64,000 nucleotides of DNA from positions 891,501-955,500 of the forward strand of contig NZ_CP126980.1 in the NCBI RefSeq assembly GCF_030252345.1, read 5' to 3'. Position 1 is the first letter of the stretch. The number at the start of each line of letters is the position of its first letter. Source of the DNA: Actinoplanes oblitus. GTDB taxonomy: Bacteria > Actinomycetota > Actinomycetes > Mycobacteriales > Micromonosporaceae. A model generated the notes under the pieces. The model worked only from the letters and a program-made list of their open reading frames with translations, was not told the origin of the DNA and did not search any database. The translations under genes were made by a program, and so were the position numbers. Of this stretch, positions 8,793 through 18,234 are shown in pieces.

Positions 8793-8804
8793 GGGTCCGG
8801 ACCC
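8793..8804. promoter_or_regulatory. Palindrome upstream of STAS gene
   Basis: A perfect 12-bp palindrome, GGGTCCGGACCC, in the 190-bp gap between the STAS start and the end of the ATPase-fragment gene. The position is compatible with an operator for the STAS promoter; the binding protein is unknown. Confidence 0.35.
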
Positions 8805-8930
8805 GGCGTCGAGAAGACGACAACCACGGGATCGCGGCCGTTGCCGGCTCGGCACGGTGCTTGCGTTGGTGAGGTGAAACACTGACGCTACTCGCCGGAC
8901 GTCTCGATCGGGTATCTCGCGGCACCGCAT

Positions 8931-9476
8931 TCAGTGGGCGTCTTCACCCGCCCTCGCGTCCGCATCCGGGTGCGGGTTTCTCGGCGACGGGTGGACACGC
9001 CGGTCGATGCGGATGGCGGCATATCCGAGCGTGGCGGCGGCCGCGACGATCAGCAAGTCGGTGCCGGTGACCGGTTCGGTACCGAGTAGCTGTCGTAGCG
9101 CCGGCGCGTAGATCGCGGCGAGTTGCAGCAGCAGCGCGGTGCCGACCGCGGCGAACAGCATCGGGTTGGCCCAGGTGCCGGGACGGGCGCGTGAGCCGAC
9201 GGCGACCGCGAGCTGGGTCAGGCCCCGGGCCAGGAAGGTCAGGGTCTGCCAGGGCCGGTCGGTGGCGTGCGCCCATACTCCGATGCTGATGGTGACGGCC
9301 GCGAGCAGGACCACCACCAGCGGGTCACGCAGCTGCGTGACGATCCTTCGCCACAGGGGTGTGGGCCGTGGCGACGGCAGCACGTTGCCGCCGTCGCGGG
9401 CCAGCCGCTGTGCGGCGTCACTCGACGACAGGCCGCCCGCGTCCGGCGCGGCCAGGCGAGCGGCGCCGGCCGTCAC
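8931..9476 (-). CDS. Internally deleted P-type cation ATPase (N-terminal plus C-terminal membrane parts only)
   Basis: 181 aa against about 850-900 for the family. The first 65 or so residues are a standard cation-ATPase N-terminal region (LSSSDAAQRLARDGGNVLP, then LRDPLVVVLLAAVTISIGV, the first membrane helix). The sequence then jumps to what looks like the C-terminal membrane domain (WQTLTFLARGLTQLAVAVGS, TWANPMLFAAVGTALLLQL). The actuator, phosphorylation (DKTGTLT) and nucleotide-binding domains are missing, so it cannot pump. The frame is intact, and the GTG start overlaps the nitroreductase stop (GTGA), so it is probably still translated. It is either a relic of a deletion or a small membrane protein kept for another role. 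A complete homologue is encoded at 15.4-18.1 kb. Confidence 0.75.
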   Translation of the reverse strand: MTAGAARLAAPDAGGLSSSDAAQRLARDGGNVLPSPRPTPLWRRIVTQLRDPLVVVLLAAVTISIGVWAHATDRPWQTLTFLARGLTQLAVAVGSRARPGTWANPMLFAAVGTALLLQLAAIYAPALRQLLGTEPVTGTDLLIVAAAATLGYAAIRIDRRVHPSPRNPHPDADARAGEDAH

Positions 9477-10480
9477 GGGTGACCGGGTGATATCCGATGC
9501 ATCCGGAGTGACCTGTCTTGATCCGCGAGGCGCCGTGGTGTGCGCGCTGCGGCGGTGCGGGCCGGCTCACCGGTGGTGAGGCGAAGCACGAGGTGCGGGT
9601 GGCCGAGGCCGGCGAGCAGGTGCCGGAGGCGGTTCCGGGTGACGGCCACTTCGATGGTCGCGCTCAGCGGCAGGACCGACATGCCGAGCTCGGTGGCAGT
9701 GAGCCAGACGGCCGACAGTGCTTCGCCGGCGCGAAGCCAGTCGGCCGCCCCGTCCTCGGGTCCGTAGAGGATTGCGAACGTGGCGGCGCTCTCGTGCGCT
9801 GCGGAGACGGGCAGGTCGCCGTGATGGCCGAAGTCGCTGCCCGGCACGGTCGTCCGGGTGGCTCGATCCGGAATGGCGGCGTCCGGGATGCCATGGCCCG
9901 GTGGCCGGGTGCCGCCGGGCCAGTAATTGACCTCCGTCTGCCAGGTGAGGTCCTCGTTCTCGGCGCGTTGTGCCTGGTCGGCGGCGCAGGCCAGCTCGAG
10001 CACCTGATCGGGGGGCAGTATGTGCAGGCCCGCGCCGGCGGATTTCACGACTCCGACGACCGCGGTCAACTCGTCGGCGTCTATCGGGGTGCTCCCGGTG
10101 GGCCGGCGGTCGGTGTGCCGCAGCCCGATGGTCTGCCGGTGGCGTCGCGCTTCGAGACTGACCGGGACCCGGCGGTCGAGACGCAACCGCGCGAGATGAT
10201 CGGGATGCTGGGGGTCCGGCATGCGCGCGAGAACGGTGTGCCAGCCGTCGGCGGCGAGGCTGACCAGGGCGTGGTGCAGTGCGGCGCCGCAGCTGAGAAT
10301 GGCGAGCCGGGAGTCGGGGTCGGTGACGTCGAATGCCCGGCTGCGATCGAGGTAGAGGTCGAGTTCGGCGCCGCTGACACGCCAGCGCCACGGTTGCGTG
10401 TGGTGAATCGAGGGGGCGTGGACCGCCATGGTGGCGGCGTCGGACAACGCCTTGGCCTGCCCGCGAGCAACGGTGGTCAT
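9473..10480 (-). CDS. Acg-family nitroreductase-like protein
   Basis: 335 aa from ATG 10480, preceded by a GAAGG ribosome-binding site. Upstream in-frame sequence overlaps the phosphoketolase gene and is not coding. The protein resembles the duplicated nitroreductase fold of the mycobacterial Acg/Rv2032 family: AATMAVHAPSIHHTQPWRW near the N-terminus (an FMN-phosphate region in true nitroreductases) and GEALSAVWLTATELGMSVLP near the C-terminus. Acg proteins belong to the DosR dormancy regulon and may sequester FMN rather than reduce nitro groups. It lies 32 bp after the phosphoketolase gene and is translationally coupled to the ATPase fragment gene downstream. Confidence 0.85.
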   Translation of the reverse strand: MTTVARGQAKALSDAATMAVHAPSIHHTQPWRWRVSGAELDLYLDRSRAFDVTDPDSRLAILSCGAALHHALVSLAADGWHTVLARMPDPQHPDHLARLRLDRRVPVSLEARRHRQTIGLRHTDRRPTGSTPIDADELTAVVGVVKSAGAGLHILPPDQVLELACAADQAQRAENEDLTWQTEVNYWPGGTRPPGHGIPDAAIPDRATRTTVPGSDFGHHGDLPVSAAHESAATFAILYGPEDGAADWLRAGEALSAVWLTATELGMSVLPLSATIEVAVTRNRLRHLLAGLGHPHLVLRLTTGEPARTAAARTPRRLADQDRSLRMHRISPGHP

Positions 10481-10512
10481 GGTGGTGCCTTCCTGAAGAG
10501 CATCAGGGCCGG

Positions 10513-12888
10513 TCAGGGCGTGTGCGGCCAGGTCCAGTCGCGGATCTCGGGCAGGTCTTCGCCGGTGCGGCGTACGTAAGCGCGGTGTTCGGCGCGTTTG
10601 TCGGCCATCTGCTGGCGCAGGACGGCGGCTTTGCGGGCGAGGCCGGGGACCCGGTCGATGACGTCGATGACGAGGTGGAAGCGGTCCATGTCGTTGACGA
10701 CGAGCATGTCGAATGGTGTGGTGGTGGTGCCTTCCTCTTTGTAGCCGCGGACGTGCAGGTTGTGGTGGTTGGCGCGGCGGTAGGTCAGGCGGTGGATCAA
10801 CCACGGGTAGCCGTGGTAGGCCATGATGATCGGCCGGTCGGTGGTGAAGATGGCGTCGAACTCGGGGTCGGGCAGGCCGTGCGGGTGTTCCGAGTCCGGT
10901 TGCAGGCGCATCAGGTCGACGACGTTGACCACCCGGACCTTGAGGTCGGGCAGGTGCTGTCGGAGCAGGTCGGTGGCGGCGAGGATTTCCAGGGTGGGTA
11001 CGTCGCCGGCGGCGGCCAGGACGACGTCGGGGTTGCCGTCGTCGTTGCTGGCCCAGTCCCAGATGCCGAGGCCGCGGGTGCAGTGCAGGGCGGCGTCGTC
11101 GATGTCGAGCCAGGTCGGTGCGGGTTGTTTGCCGGCGACGATGACGTTGATGTAGTCGCGACTGCGCAGGCAGTGGTCGGCGACCGAGAGCAGGGTGTTG
11201 GCGTCCGGCGGCAGGTAGACCCGGACGACTTCGGCCTTCTTGTTGACGACGTGGTCGATGAAGCCGGGGTCCTGGTGGGAGGTGCCGTTGTGGTCCTGGC
11301 GCCAGACATGTGAGGTGAGCAGGTAGTTCAGCGACGGGACGGGGTTGCGCCAGCCGAGGTGCCGGGTCGTCTTCAACCATTTGGCGTGCTGGTTGACCAT
11401 CGAGTCGACGATGTGAACGAAGGCCTCGTAGCAGGAGAAAAGGCCGTGCCGGCCGGTCAGCAGGTAGCCCTCCAGCCAGCCCTGGCAGGTGGTCTCGGAC
11501 AGGATCTCCATGACCCGGCCGTGCCGGTCCAGGTGCTGATCCACGTCGTCGACCCGGGCCTGCCACGCCTTACCGGTGGTGTCGAGGACCGCGCCGAGCC
11601 GGTTCGACTCGGTCTCGTCCGGTCCGACCAGCCGGAAGTTGCGGTACCCGGCGTTCGCGGTCAGCACGTCGCGTAGCCAGCCGCCGAGCACCCTGGTCGC
11701 CTCGGCGGTCTCGCCGGCCTTGACCGCGTAGTCGCGGAACGCGGGCAATTCCAGATCACGAGGGAATCGGCCGCCGTTGGCGTGCGGGTTCGCCGACATC
11801 CGCAGATCGCCGTGGGGCAGCCAGTCCGTGATCCATGATTGCGGGGCACCGTGGTCGTCGAACAGCTCGTCAGGCCGGTAGGAGGACATCCAGGCGTGCA
11901 GGGCATCCAGGTGAGCGATGTCGTCGCGGGCCGCGGTCAGCGGGACCTGGTGGGCTCGCCAGGTGCCCTCCACCTGCAGGCCGTCGACGATCTTCGGTCC
12001 GGTCCAGCCCTTGGGGGTCCGCAGTACGATCATCGGCCAGCGCGGACGGTCGGTGACGCCGTCCTCGCGGGCGGCCCGCTGGATCTCGGTGATCTCGTCG
12101 AAGACCGTGTCGAGGGTCGCGGCGAGAAGTTGGTGCACGGTGTCCGGGTCGTCGCCGTCGACGAGGTACGGCTGGTGGCCGTACCCCTGGAGAAGTGCCG
12201 TGAGCTCGGCGTCGCCGATGCGCGCGAGCACGGTCGGGTTGGCGATCTTGTAGCCGTTGAGGTGCAGGATCGGCAGGACCGCGCCGTCGCCGACCGGGTC
12301 GAGGAACTTGGTGGAGTGCCAGGACGCCGCGAGGGGCCCAGTCTCGGCCTCACCGTCGCCTATCACGCACGCCACGACCAGGTCCGGGTTGTCCAGGGCG
12401 GCGCCGTAGGCGTGCGCCAGCGAATAGCCCAGCTCGCCGCCCTCGTGGATCGACCCAGGGGTCTCCGGGGCCACGTGGGACGGGATGCCGCCGGGGAACG
12501 AGAACTGGGTGAACAGCCGCTGCATGCCGACCGTGTCCCGGGAGATCCGCGGATAGATCTCGGAGTAGGTACCTTCCAGCCAGGTGTTCGCGACCAGCCC
12601 GGGCCCGCCGTGGCCCGGGCCGGTCACGTAGATGACCTCCCGGCCGCGGGCCGCGATGATCCGCGACAGGTGGGCGTAGAGCAGGTTCAGGCCGGGGGTG
12701 GTGCCCCAGTGCCCGAGTAGCCGCGGCTTGACCTGGGCCGGTTGCAGCGGCTCGCGCAGCAACGGGTTGCCCATCAGGTAGATCTGTCCGACGGACAGAT
12801 AGTTCGCGGCCCGCCAGTACCCGTCGACGCGGTGCAACTCGTCGGCGCCCAACGGCTCACCCCGTGCCACGGAGAGGACGCCGGACAT
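10513..12888 (-). CDS. xfp: Xylulose-5-phosphate/fructose-6-phosphate phosphoketolase
   Basis: 791 aa, full length for the family. It is a cytosolic thiamine-diphosphate enzyme that cleaves xylulose 5-P or fructose 6-P with phosphate to acetyl-phosphate plus a triose or tetrose phosphate. Motifs include HWGTTPGLN and [11 protein letters not shown] in the N-terminal domain, [17 protein letters not shown] in the thiamine-diphosphate site, and [12 protein letters not shown] with [10 protein letters not shown] in the later domains. The ATG overlaps the slipin stop (TGATG), so translation is coupled. In this context it would give acetyl-phosphate, and thus ATP through acetate kinase, without NADH production. 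That suits an oxygen-limited state. Confidence 0.95.
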   Translation of the reverse strand: MSGVLSVARGEPLGADELHRVDGYWRAANYLSVGQIYLMGNPLLREPLQPAQVKPRLLGHWGTTPGLNLLYAHLSRIIAARGREVIYVTGPGHGGPGLVANTWLEGTYSEIYPRISRDTVGMQRLFTQFSFPGGIPSHVAPETPGSIHEGGELGYSLAHAYGAALDNPDLVVACVIGDGEAETGPLAASWHSTKFLDPVGDGAVLPILHLNGYKIANPTVLARIGDAELTALLQGYGHQPYLVDGDDPDTVHQLLAATLDTVFDEITEIQRAAREDGVTDRPRWPMIVLRTPKGWTGPKIVDGLQVEGTWRAHQVPLTAARDDIAHLDALHAWMSSYRPDELFDDHGAPQSWITDWLPHGDLRMSANPHANGGRFPRDLELPAFRDYAVKAGETAEATRVLGGWLRDVLTANAGYRNFRLVGPDETESNRLGAVLDTTGKAWQARVDDVDQHLDRHGRVMEILSETTCQGWLEGYLLTGRHGLFSCYEAFVHIVDSMVNQHAKWLKTTRHLGWRNPVPSLNYLLTSHVWRQDHNGTSHQDPGFIDHVVNKKAEVVRVYLPPDANTLLSVADHCLRSRDYINVIVAGKQPAPTWLDIDDAALHCTRGLGIWDWASNDDGNPDVVLAAAGDVPTLEILAATDLLRQHLPDLKVRVVNVVDLMRLQPDSEHPHGLPDPEFDAIFTTDRPIIMAYHGYPWLIHRLTYRRANHHNLHVRGYKEEGTTTTPFDMLVVNDMDRFHLVIDVIDRVPGLARKAAVLRQQMADKRAEHRAYVRRTGEDLPEIRDWTWPHTP

Positions 12889-13715
12889 CAGCGGGCCGTC
12901 GTGGGCAGTGCGTTGCCGTTGATCGCAGTCGCCGCGGGTACGGTGGCCGCCGCGCTGTTCTCCCGGGCCAGGAACGTGCCCAATTCGCCGATGGTGCTCA
13001 TCAGCGGCGCCGGGAACACGACGGTGCTGTTCTTGTCCACGCCGAGCTCGACCAAAGTCTGCAGGTTGCGCAGCTGCAGGGCGAGGGGGTGGGCCATCAT
13101 GATGTCGGCGGCGGACCCGAGCGCGTCGGCGGCGAGGGCCTCACCCTCGGCGGCGATGATCTTCGCGCGCTTCTCCCGCTCGGCCTCGGCCTGCCGGGCC
13201 ATGGCCCGTTTCATGCTCTCGGGCAGCTGGATGTCCTTGAGCTCGACCAGGGTGACCTCGACACCCCAGTCCTCGGTGGCGACGTCCAGGATCGTCTTGA
13301 TGTCGATGTTGATCCGGTCGGTCTCGGACAGGGTTTCGTCGAGGGTGTGCTGACCGACGACCTTCCGCAGGGTGGTCTGGGCGATCTGGTTGATCGCCGC
13401 GCCGACGTTCTCGATCGCGACGACCGACTTCTGCGCGTCGACGACCCGGTAGTAGGCGACGGCGGAGACGTCGACGCTGACGTTGTCGCGGGTGATGATG
13501 CCCTGCGACTGGATCGGCATGGTGATGATCCGCAGGCTCACCCGGTTCAGCACGTCGACGAACGGGATGATCAGGGTGAGGCCGGCCTGCCGGACGGCGA
13601 TGACTTTGCCGAGCCGGAACAGCACTCCCTGTTCGTACTGCTTGACGACCTTCACCGACAGAGCGGCCAGAACGAGGATCAAGAACACGATCAGGGTGAT
13701 CCACAGGTACGACAT
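12888..13715 (-). CDS. Slipin/stomatin-like SPFH protein
   Basis: 275 aa from ATG 13715. One N-terminal membrane helix ([19 protein letters not shown]) is followed by the SPFH/band-7 domain ([15 protein letters not shown], then [14 protein letters not shown] and [12 protein letters not shown]) and a helical [17 protein letters not shown] coiled-coil segment. This is the p-stomatin/slipin-type architecture. These proteins form membrane microdomain scaffolds and often pair with NfeD, which is absent here. It is first in a chain with phosphoketolase, nitroreductase and ATPase-fragment genes, with overlapping or tight junctions. Its leader carries the left arm of the inverted promoter repeat at 13837-13978. 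Confidence 0.9.
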   Translation of the reverse strand: MSYLWITLIVFLILVLAALSVKVVKQYEQGVLFRLGKVIAVRQAGLTLIIPFVDVLNRVSLRIITMPIQSQGIITRDNVSVDVSAVAYYRVVDAQKSVVAIENVGAAINQIAQTTLRKVVGQHTLDETLSETDRINIDIKTILDVATEDWGVEVTLVELKDIQLPESMKRAMARQAEAEREKRAKIIAAEGEALAADALGSAADIMMAHPLALQLRNLQTLVELGVDKNSTVVFPAPLMSTIGELGTFLARENSAAATVPAATAINGNALPTTAR

Positions 13716-14163
13716 GGTGGGATCCAGACTCCGGCCGCGGCCGGATATTCGAGCTAGAGAACAGTTTGCGTACGAAACGCACCTGATCGCTGCGGAGGCG
13801 AAGAAACGCCGGACACTCACAGCGGCCAACTACCGGGCCACCGGGGTCTCGGGCGACAGCTCAACCGTACGCCTGTTCACGACATCCAGCGGCGCGTGCC
13901 GTCCGGCAGACCGGACCGGCTCGGCAGGCCTGGCGAAATGCGCGTACGGTCGAGGTGTCGCCCGAGACCCCGGTGGCCGTTGAGCCCGCTGATGCCGCGA
14001 CATCTCCCACCATTCGTGGAACCTGCCGTGGCTGGCCCCGGAGTCCGTACGGGAGCACGGCTGCCGCCCTGAGCGGGCGGCGCCGCACTCCGATCGATCC
14101 GTTGAGCGCGCTGGACGTGCCGCGGACCATGTGCCACGAACAAGCCGAAGGAATGTGAGTGCG
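13716..14163. other. Divergent intergenic region, slipin versus DoxX genes
   Basis: About 450 bp between divergent operons, with no gene. It holds a 37-bp inverted repeat (arms 13837-13873 and 13942-13978), so that both operons have the same -10 and leader motif facing outward. The remainder shows no terminator or other gene. Confidence 0.6.
13837..13978. promoter_or_regulatory. Inverted-repeat twin promoter (slipin and DoxX operons)
   Basis: Arms of 37 bp are identical at 35 positions, separated by 68 bp. Each arm, read outward, has GCGTACGGT (a TACGGT -10-like hexamer at 13945-13950 on plus and 13865-13870 on minus). Fifteen nt later comes GACCCCGG, within the block TGTCGCCCGAGACCCCGGTGG. 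The same architecture recurs before the glycosyltransferase and desaturase genes. No good -35 is visible, so an activator may be needed. Confidence 0.65.
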
Positions 14164-14781
14164 ATGGTCAACATCGCCGACAACCACGAAACGTCTGCTC
14201 ACCGCACTCCCCGGGCCACCACTGGACGGCCGGACCGGGGCGCACGGCACCAGGCTCCGGTGCCGGACACCGCGCTTCCGATCACCGGCAGGACGGTCAC
14301 CGCGACGCGATACCTGATGGCCGGCATCCGGCTCGCCCTGGGCTGGGTCTTCCTGTGGGCGTTCCTCGACAAGTTGTTCGGTCTGGGACGCAGTACTCCC
14401 GCCGCGCATGCGTGGCTGAAGGGCGGCAGCCCCACCGCCGGATTCCTCGGCAAGGCCGCGACCGGCCCGTTCACCGACCTCTACCATTCGATCGCCGGGA
14501 ACACTGCCATCGACGTGCTGTTCATGGCGGCTCTGCTGGGTATCGGCATCGCGCTGATCCTCGGCATCGGCATGCGTATCGCCGCGTCCGCCGGGGCTCT
14601 GCTGACCGTCCTGATGTGGACCGTGGTGCTCCCGCCGGAAACCAACCCGTTCATGGACGAGCACCTCATCCACGCTGCCGTCCTGGTCCTGCTCGCCGTG
14701 CTCGGAGCCGGAACCACCTGGGGCTTCGGTCGACGATGGGCGGCGACCACGCTCGTGCGACGCAGCACCTGGCTGATCTAG
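14164..14781 (+). CDS. DoxX/DoxD-like membrane protein
   Basis: 205 aa from ATG 14164 (GTG 14155 is possible; an AAGGA lies upstream of both). Residues 1-45 are polar. Four membrane helices follow, including AGIRLALGWVFLWAFLDKLFGL and IDVLFMAALLGIGIALILGIGM. The C-terminal NPFMDEHLIHAAVLVLLAVLG segment is typical of the DoxX/DoxD family (quinone-linked thiosulfate dehydrogenase large subunit in archaea; redox homeostasis in mycobacteria). The actual substrate is unknown. It is probably co-transcribed with the USP and P-type ATPase genes (gaps of 85 and 56 bp). Confidence 0.8.
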   Translation: MVNIADNHETSAHRTPRATTGRPDRGARHQAPVPDTALPITGRTVTATRYLMAGIRLALGWVFLWAFLDKLFGLGRSTPAAHAWLKGGSPTAGFLGKAATGPFTDLYHSIAGNTAIDVLFMAALLGIGIALILGIGMRIAASAGALLTVLMWTVVLPPETNPFMDEHLIHAAVLVLLAVLGAGTTWGFGRRWAATTLVRRSTWLI

Positions 14782-14866
14782 GCCGGACCGCGTTTCGTTG
14801 CCCGCCCGCCGTGTTCATCGAGCCCACCCGCGTCTGGTGGTGGGCCTCTCATCCCAGGAGATCTTC

Positions 14867-15334
14867 ATGATCCGTCAGGAACAGGTACCGGACCATCGCA
14901 TCGTCGTCGGCGTCGACAATTCCGAGGGCGCGGCGGAAGCGCTGCGCTGGGCACTCGCCCACGCGCGGCTGACCGGCGCCACCGTCGAAGCCGTCACCGC
15001 GTGGCAGGTGCCACCCATGTACGCCTACGCCTATGGCTGGACACCGACCGGCATCGATGACGCCGGCATCATCAGATATGCCGAGAAGACCCTGACCGAG
15101 ATAGTGGAGCAGGCGCAGGCCGGGGATGACCAGCCCGTAGCCGTCACCACCCGGGTCACGGAAGGGCCTACGGCACGGGTCCTGCTGGCCGCCGGAAAAG
15201 GCGCCGACCTGCTGGTGCTCGGCAGCCGCGGTAACGGCGCCTTCGCCGGGATGTTGCTCGGCTCGGTCAGTCAGCACTGCGTCCAGCACGCCACCTGCCC
15301 CACGGTGGTCGTCCCGGAACAGACCGGGCCGTAG
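14867..15334 (+). CDS. Universal stress protein (UspA family)
   Basis: 155 aa from ATG 14867, preceded by an AGGAG ribosome-binding site 6 nt upstream. A single USP domain: the [20 protein letters not shown] first strand and helix, and the ATP-binding signature G-x2-G-x9-G-S seen in [20 protein letters not shown]. It is therefore an ATP-binding type USP. It is a cytosolic stress protein, abundant in mycobacterial DosR regulons. It is the middle gene of the DoxX-USP-ATPase set, reading toward the P-type ATPase, which it could regulate; that link is inference. Confidence 0.93.
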   Translation: MIRQEQVPDHRIVVGVDNSEGAAEALRWALAHARLTGATVEAVTAWQVPPMYAYAYGWTPTGIDDAGIIRYAEKTLTEIVEQAQAGDDQPVAVTTRVTEGPTARVLLAAGKGADLLVLGSRGNGAFAGMLLGSVSQHCVQHATCPTVVVPEQTGP

Positions 15335-15390
15335 GCGCACGGCCGCCGCGTCAGCATGGTTCGCCAACCGCAGATGAAGAGGCCCCGAGG

Positions 15391-18096
15391 ATGACCACAG
15401 GAACCAAGAGCCCCGACGGCGTCGTCACTGCCGGCAACGCCGATACCGAGGTGAACGCCCGGGAGCCACTCGCCGAGCTGTATCGAGACCTGCGCACCTC
15501 ACCGCACGGGCTGGCCGGCCGCGAGGCCGCCCGGCGGTTGATCGTGTACGGAGCGAACGAGCTGACCCGGCACACCGGCCGGCGCTGGCCCAGCGAGCTG
15601 CTGTCGCAGTTCACCCAACCGCTGGCCATCCTGCTCGCGGTCGCCGCCGGTCTCGCCTGGGCCGGCGGCACCCCGGCACTCGCCATAGCGGTGGTCGCGG
15701 TGATCCTGCTCAACGCCGGTTTCGCGTTCGTCCAGGAGATGCAGGCCGAACACGCCGTCGACGCCCTCGCCGCGTTCCTGCCCGCGACAGCCTGGGTGGT
15801 CCGCGACGGCGTACGCGCGGAGATCCCCGCCCGTGACCTCGTACCCGGTGATGTTCTGATCGTCGTCGAGGGCGGCCGGGTCAGCGCTGACGCCCGCATC
15901 ATCGACGGCGACGTCACCGTCGATCTGTCCGCCCTGACCGGCGAGTCAGTGCCCGCCGACCGCAGCGCCGGGCCCACCGTGGTCACCGGCTCGCTGCTGG
16001 ACGCTCACGACCTCGTGTTCAGCGGCACCACCTGCACCGGCGGCGAAGCCACCACCGTCGTGACCCGCACCGGCATGCATACCGAACTCGGTCGCATCGC
16101 CGCCCTGTCCCAACGTGGGGCCGCCCAGCCCAGCCCGCTGGAGACCCAGGTACGCCGGGCGACGTGGATCATCGCGGTCGTCGCCGTCACCGTCGGGGTG
16201 GCGTTCCTGCCTGTCGGCGTCTGGGCCGGCCTCGGCTGGAGCGCCGCGATCAGCTTCTCCATCGGGCTGATCGTCGCGAACGTCCCCGAAGGCCTGCTGC
16301 CCATCATCACCCTCGCCCTGGCCGTCGGCGTCCGCGAACTCGCCCGCAAGGGCGCCGTCGTCAAACGCCTCTCCGCCGTCGAGACCCTCGGCTCCACCAC
16401 CGTCATCTGCACCGACAAGACCGGCACTCTCACCGAGAACCGGATGACCGTCACCCGGATGTGGCTGCCCGGAGCCGAAATCGACGCCACCGGCCGGGCC
16501 GACGACCGACGTGCCGTGATCCTCGCCGCAGCCGCGGCCGCCTGCACCAGCGCACACCCGCCGACCGACGTCGAACCCGCCGGCAGCGGTGATCCCACCG
16601 AATTGGCCCTGTTGCGCCTGGCCGCACACCAGGACGCGGCGGTGCAACCGGCATTGCGCGACGCCAACCGCCTGGCGATCTTCCACTTCGACGCCCATCT
16701 CAAACGCATGACCAGCGTCGACGACACGGCCGCAGGCGTGGCCGTGCACACCAAAGGCGCACCCGAGACGGTGCTGCCCTGCTGCACCGGGCTCGACGAA
16801 CCGACCCGCCGCGACCTGCAACAAACCATCGACCGGTACGCGGCTGGCGGCCTGCGCGTCATCGCCGTAGCGCACCGCGTCCTCGCCGCAGGCGAAATCG
16901 CTCCGGTACGACGCGACGACGCCGAGACGGGCCTTACCCTGCTCGGCCTGGTCGCGATGGTGGACCCGGCCCGTGCCGGCGTGGCCGACGCGGTCGCCAG
17001 CGCCCACCGGGCCGGTATCCGCATCCACGTCATCACCGGCGACTACGGGCCTACCGCCGCCGCTATCGCCCACCAGGTCGGCATCGGCCGCACTGCCGGC
17101 CGCACTGTCACCGGCGACGACCTTGACCGGCTCAGCGACGCCGACCTCGACCACCTCGTCGCCGGCGACGACGAGATCGTGTTCGCCCGCGCCTCGCCCG
17201 AGGCGAAACTGCGGATCTGCGAGGCCCTGCGTGCCTGCGGGAACATCGTGGCGATGACCGGCGACGGCGTCAACGACGCCCCGGCGCTGCGCCACGCTGA
17301 CATCGGTGTGGCGATGGGCCGATCCGGCACCGATGTCGCCCGGGAAGCCGCGACCATGGTGCTCACCGACGACAACTTCGCCACCATCGTCACCGCCGTC
17401 GACGCCGGCCGCCGGGTCTTCGCCAACGTCCGCAAATTCGTGCTCTACATCTTCGCCCACGCCGTACCCGAAGTCGTCCCGTTCTTGATCTTCGCCTTGT
17501 CCGGCGGAGCCATCCCGCTGCCACTGACCGTGCTGCAGATTCTCGCCATCGACCTCGGCACCGAGACACTGCCCGCCCTCGCCCTGGGCCGCGAACCCGC
17601 TGAACCCGGCCTGATGGACCGACCGCCCCGGTCCCGCCGCACCGGCGTGATCGACCGCAAACTGCTGCTACGAGCCTGGCTGCTGCTCGGCGGAGTGTCC
17701 GCTCTGCTCGTCATGGGCGGCTACCTCTACACCCTCACACGTGCCGGCTGGCATCCCGGCGACCCCACCGGACCTGGTACCGCCCTGCACCAGGCCTACC
17801 TGCAAGCCACCACCATCACCTTCGCCGGCATCGTCGCCTGCCAGATCGGCACCGCTTTCGCCGCTCGCACCGATCGGGCCGCCCTGTTCACCATCGGCGT
17901 GTTCAGCAACCGGCTCCTGCTCTGGGGAATCCTGTTCGAACTCGTCTTCACCGCCGCCGTCATCTACACACCGTGGCTGCAGCACATCTTCGGCACCACG
18001 GCACTCAACGCAGCGCAGCTCGCGGTCATCGTCCCGTTCCCGTTCATCGTCTGGGGCGTCGACGAAGCGGCACGCCGGGTGGCCCGGCGCCGGTGA
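15391..18096 (+). CDS. P2-type cation-transporting ATPase
   Basis: 901 aa and complete: N-terminal cation-ATPase domain; TGES actuator loop (183-186); helix-4 motif [17 protein letters not shown] (PEGL at 299-302); DKTGTLT with phospho-Asp 342; N-domain [11 protein letters not shown]; and hinge GDGVNDAP (624-631). The C-terminal membrane domain has about six helices. The PEGLLP sequence resembles Na+/K+-ATPase-like (type IIC) or bacterial Ca2+/Mg2+ pumps more than SERCA (PEGLPA), so the ion is uncertain. It is downstream of DoxX and USP genes, probably in one operon. Mycobacterial CtpF, a Ca2+-type P2 ATPase, is a DosR-regulon parallel. An internally deleted paralogue lies at 8931-9476. Confidence 0.92.
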   Translation: MTTGTKSPDGVVTAGNADTEVNAREPLAELYRDLRTSPHGLAGREAARRLIVYGANELTRHTGRRWPSELLSQFTQPLAILLAVAAGLAWAGGTPALAIAVVAVILLNAGFAFVQEMQAEHAVDALAAFLPATAWVVRDGVRAEIPARDLVPGDVLIVVEGGRVSADARIIDGDVTVDLSALTGESVPADRSAGPTVVTGSLLDAHDLVFSGTTCTGGEATTVVTRTGMHTELGRIAALSQRGAAQPSPLETQVRRATWIIAVVAVTVGVAFLPVGVWAGLGWSAAISFSIGLIVANVPEGLLPIITLALAVGVRELARKGAVVKRLSAVETLGSTTVICTDKTGTLTENRMTVTRMWLPGAEIDATGRADDRRAVILAAAAAACTSAHPPTDVEPAGSGDPTELALLRLAAHQDAAVQPALRDANRLAIFHFDAHLKRMTSVDDTAAGVAVHTKGAPETVLPCCTGLDEPTRRDLQQTIDRYAAGGLRVIAVAHRVLAAGEIAPVRRDDAETGLTLLGLVAMVDPARAGVADAVASAHRAGIRIHVITGDYGPTAAAIAHQVGIGRTAGRTVTGDDLDRLSDADLDHLVAGDDEIVFARASPEAKLRICEALRACGNIVAMTGDGVNDAPALRHADIGVAMGRSGTDVAREAATMVLTDDNFATIVTAVDAGRRVFANVRKFVLYIFAHAVPEVVPFLIFALSGGAIPLPLTVLQILAIDLGTETLPALALGREPAEPGLMDRPPRSRRTGVIDRKLLLRAWLLLGGVSALLVMGGYLYTLTRAGWHPGDPTGPGTALHQAYLQATTITFAGIVACQIGTAFAARTDRAALFTIGVFSNRLLLWGILFELVFTAAVIYTPWLQHIFGTTALNAAQLAVIVPFPFIVWGVDEAARRVARRR

Positions 18097-18162
18097 ATGC
18101 CACCCAGATCAGGTAATCCGAGATCGGCGCTCGGGCTGTCCGAGGAAGGACCTCGACAGGCG

Positions 18163-18192
18163 TAGTCTGTCAACTGTCGCTCCAGACCCCGG
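18163..18192 (+). promoter_or_regulatory. Island promoter motif upstream of glycosyltransferase gene
   Basis: TAGTCT (18163-18168), 16 nt, then GACCCCGG (18185-18192), within TGTCGCTCCAGACCCCGGCGG. The spacing and sequence match the DoxX/slipin and desaturase leaders. A hairpin CGGCGGCT/AGCCGCCG (18190-18210) overlaps its end. Confidence 0.55.
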
Positions 18193-18234
18193 CGGCTCGA
18201 CCAGCCGCCGACGAGTGATCTGGAAAGAGCGACG

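Noticed and set aside
8931..9476. Calling the short ATPase gene a simple C-terminal or N-terminal fragment
   Set aside because: Both ends of the family are present in one frame, so it is an internal deletion rather than a truncated end.
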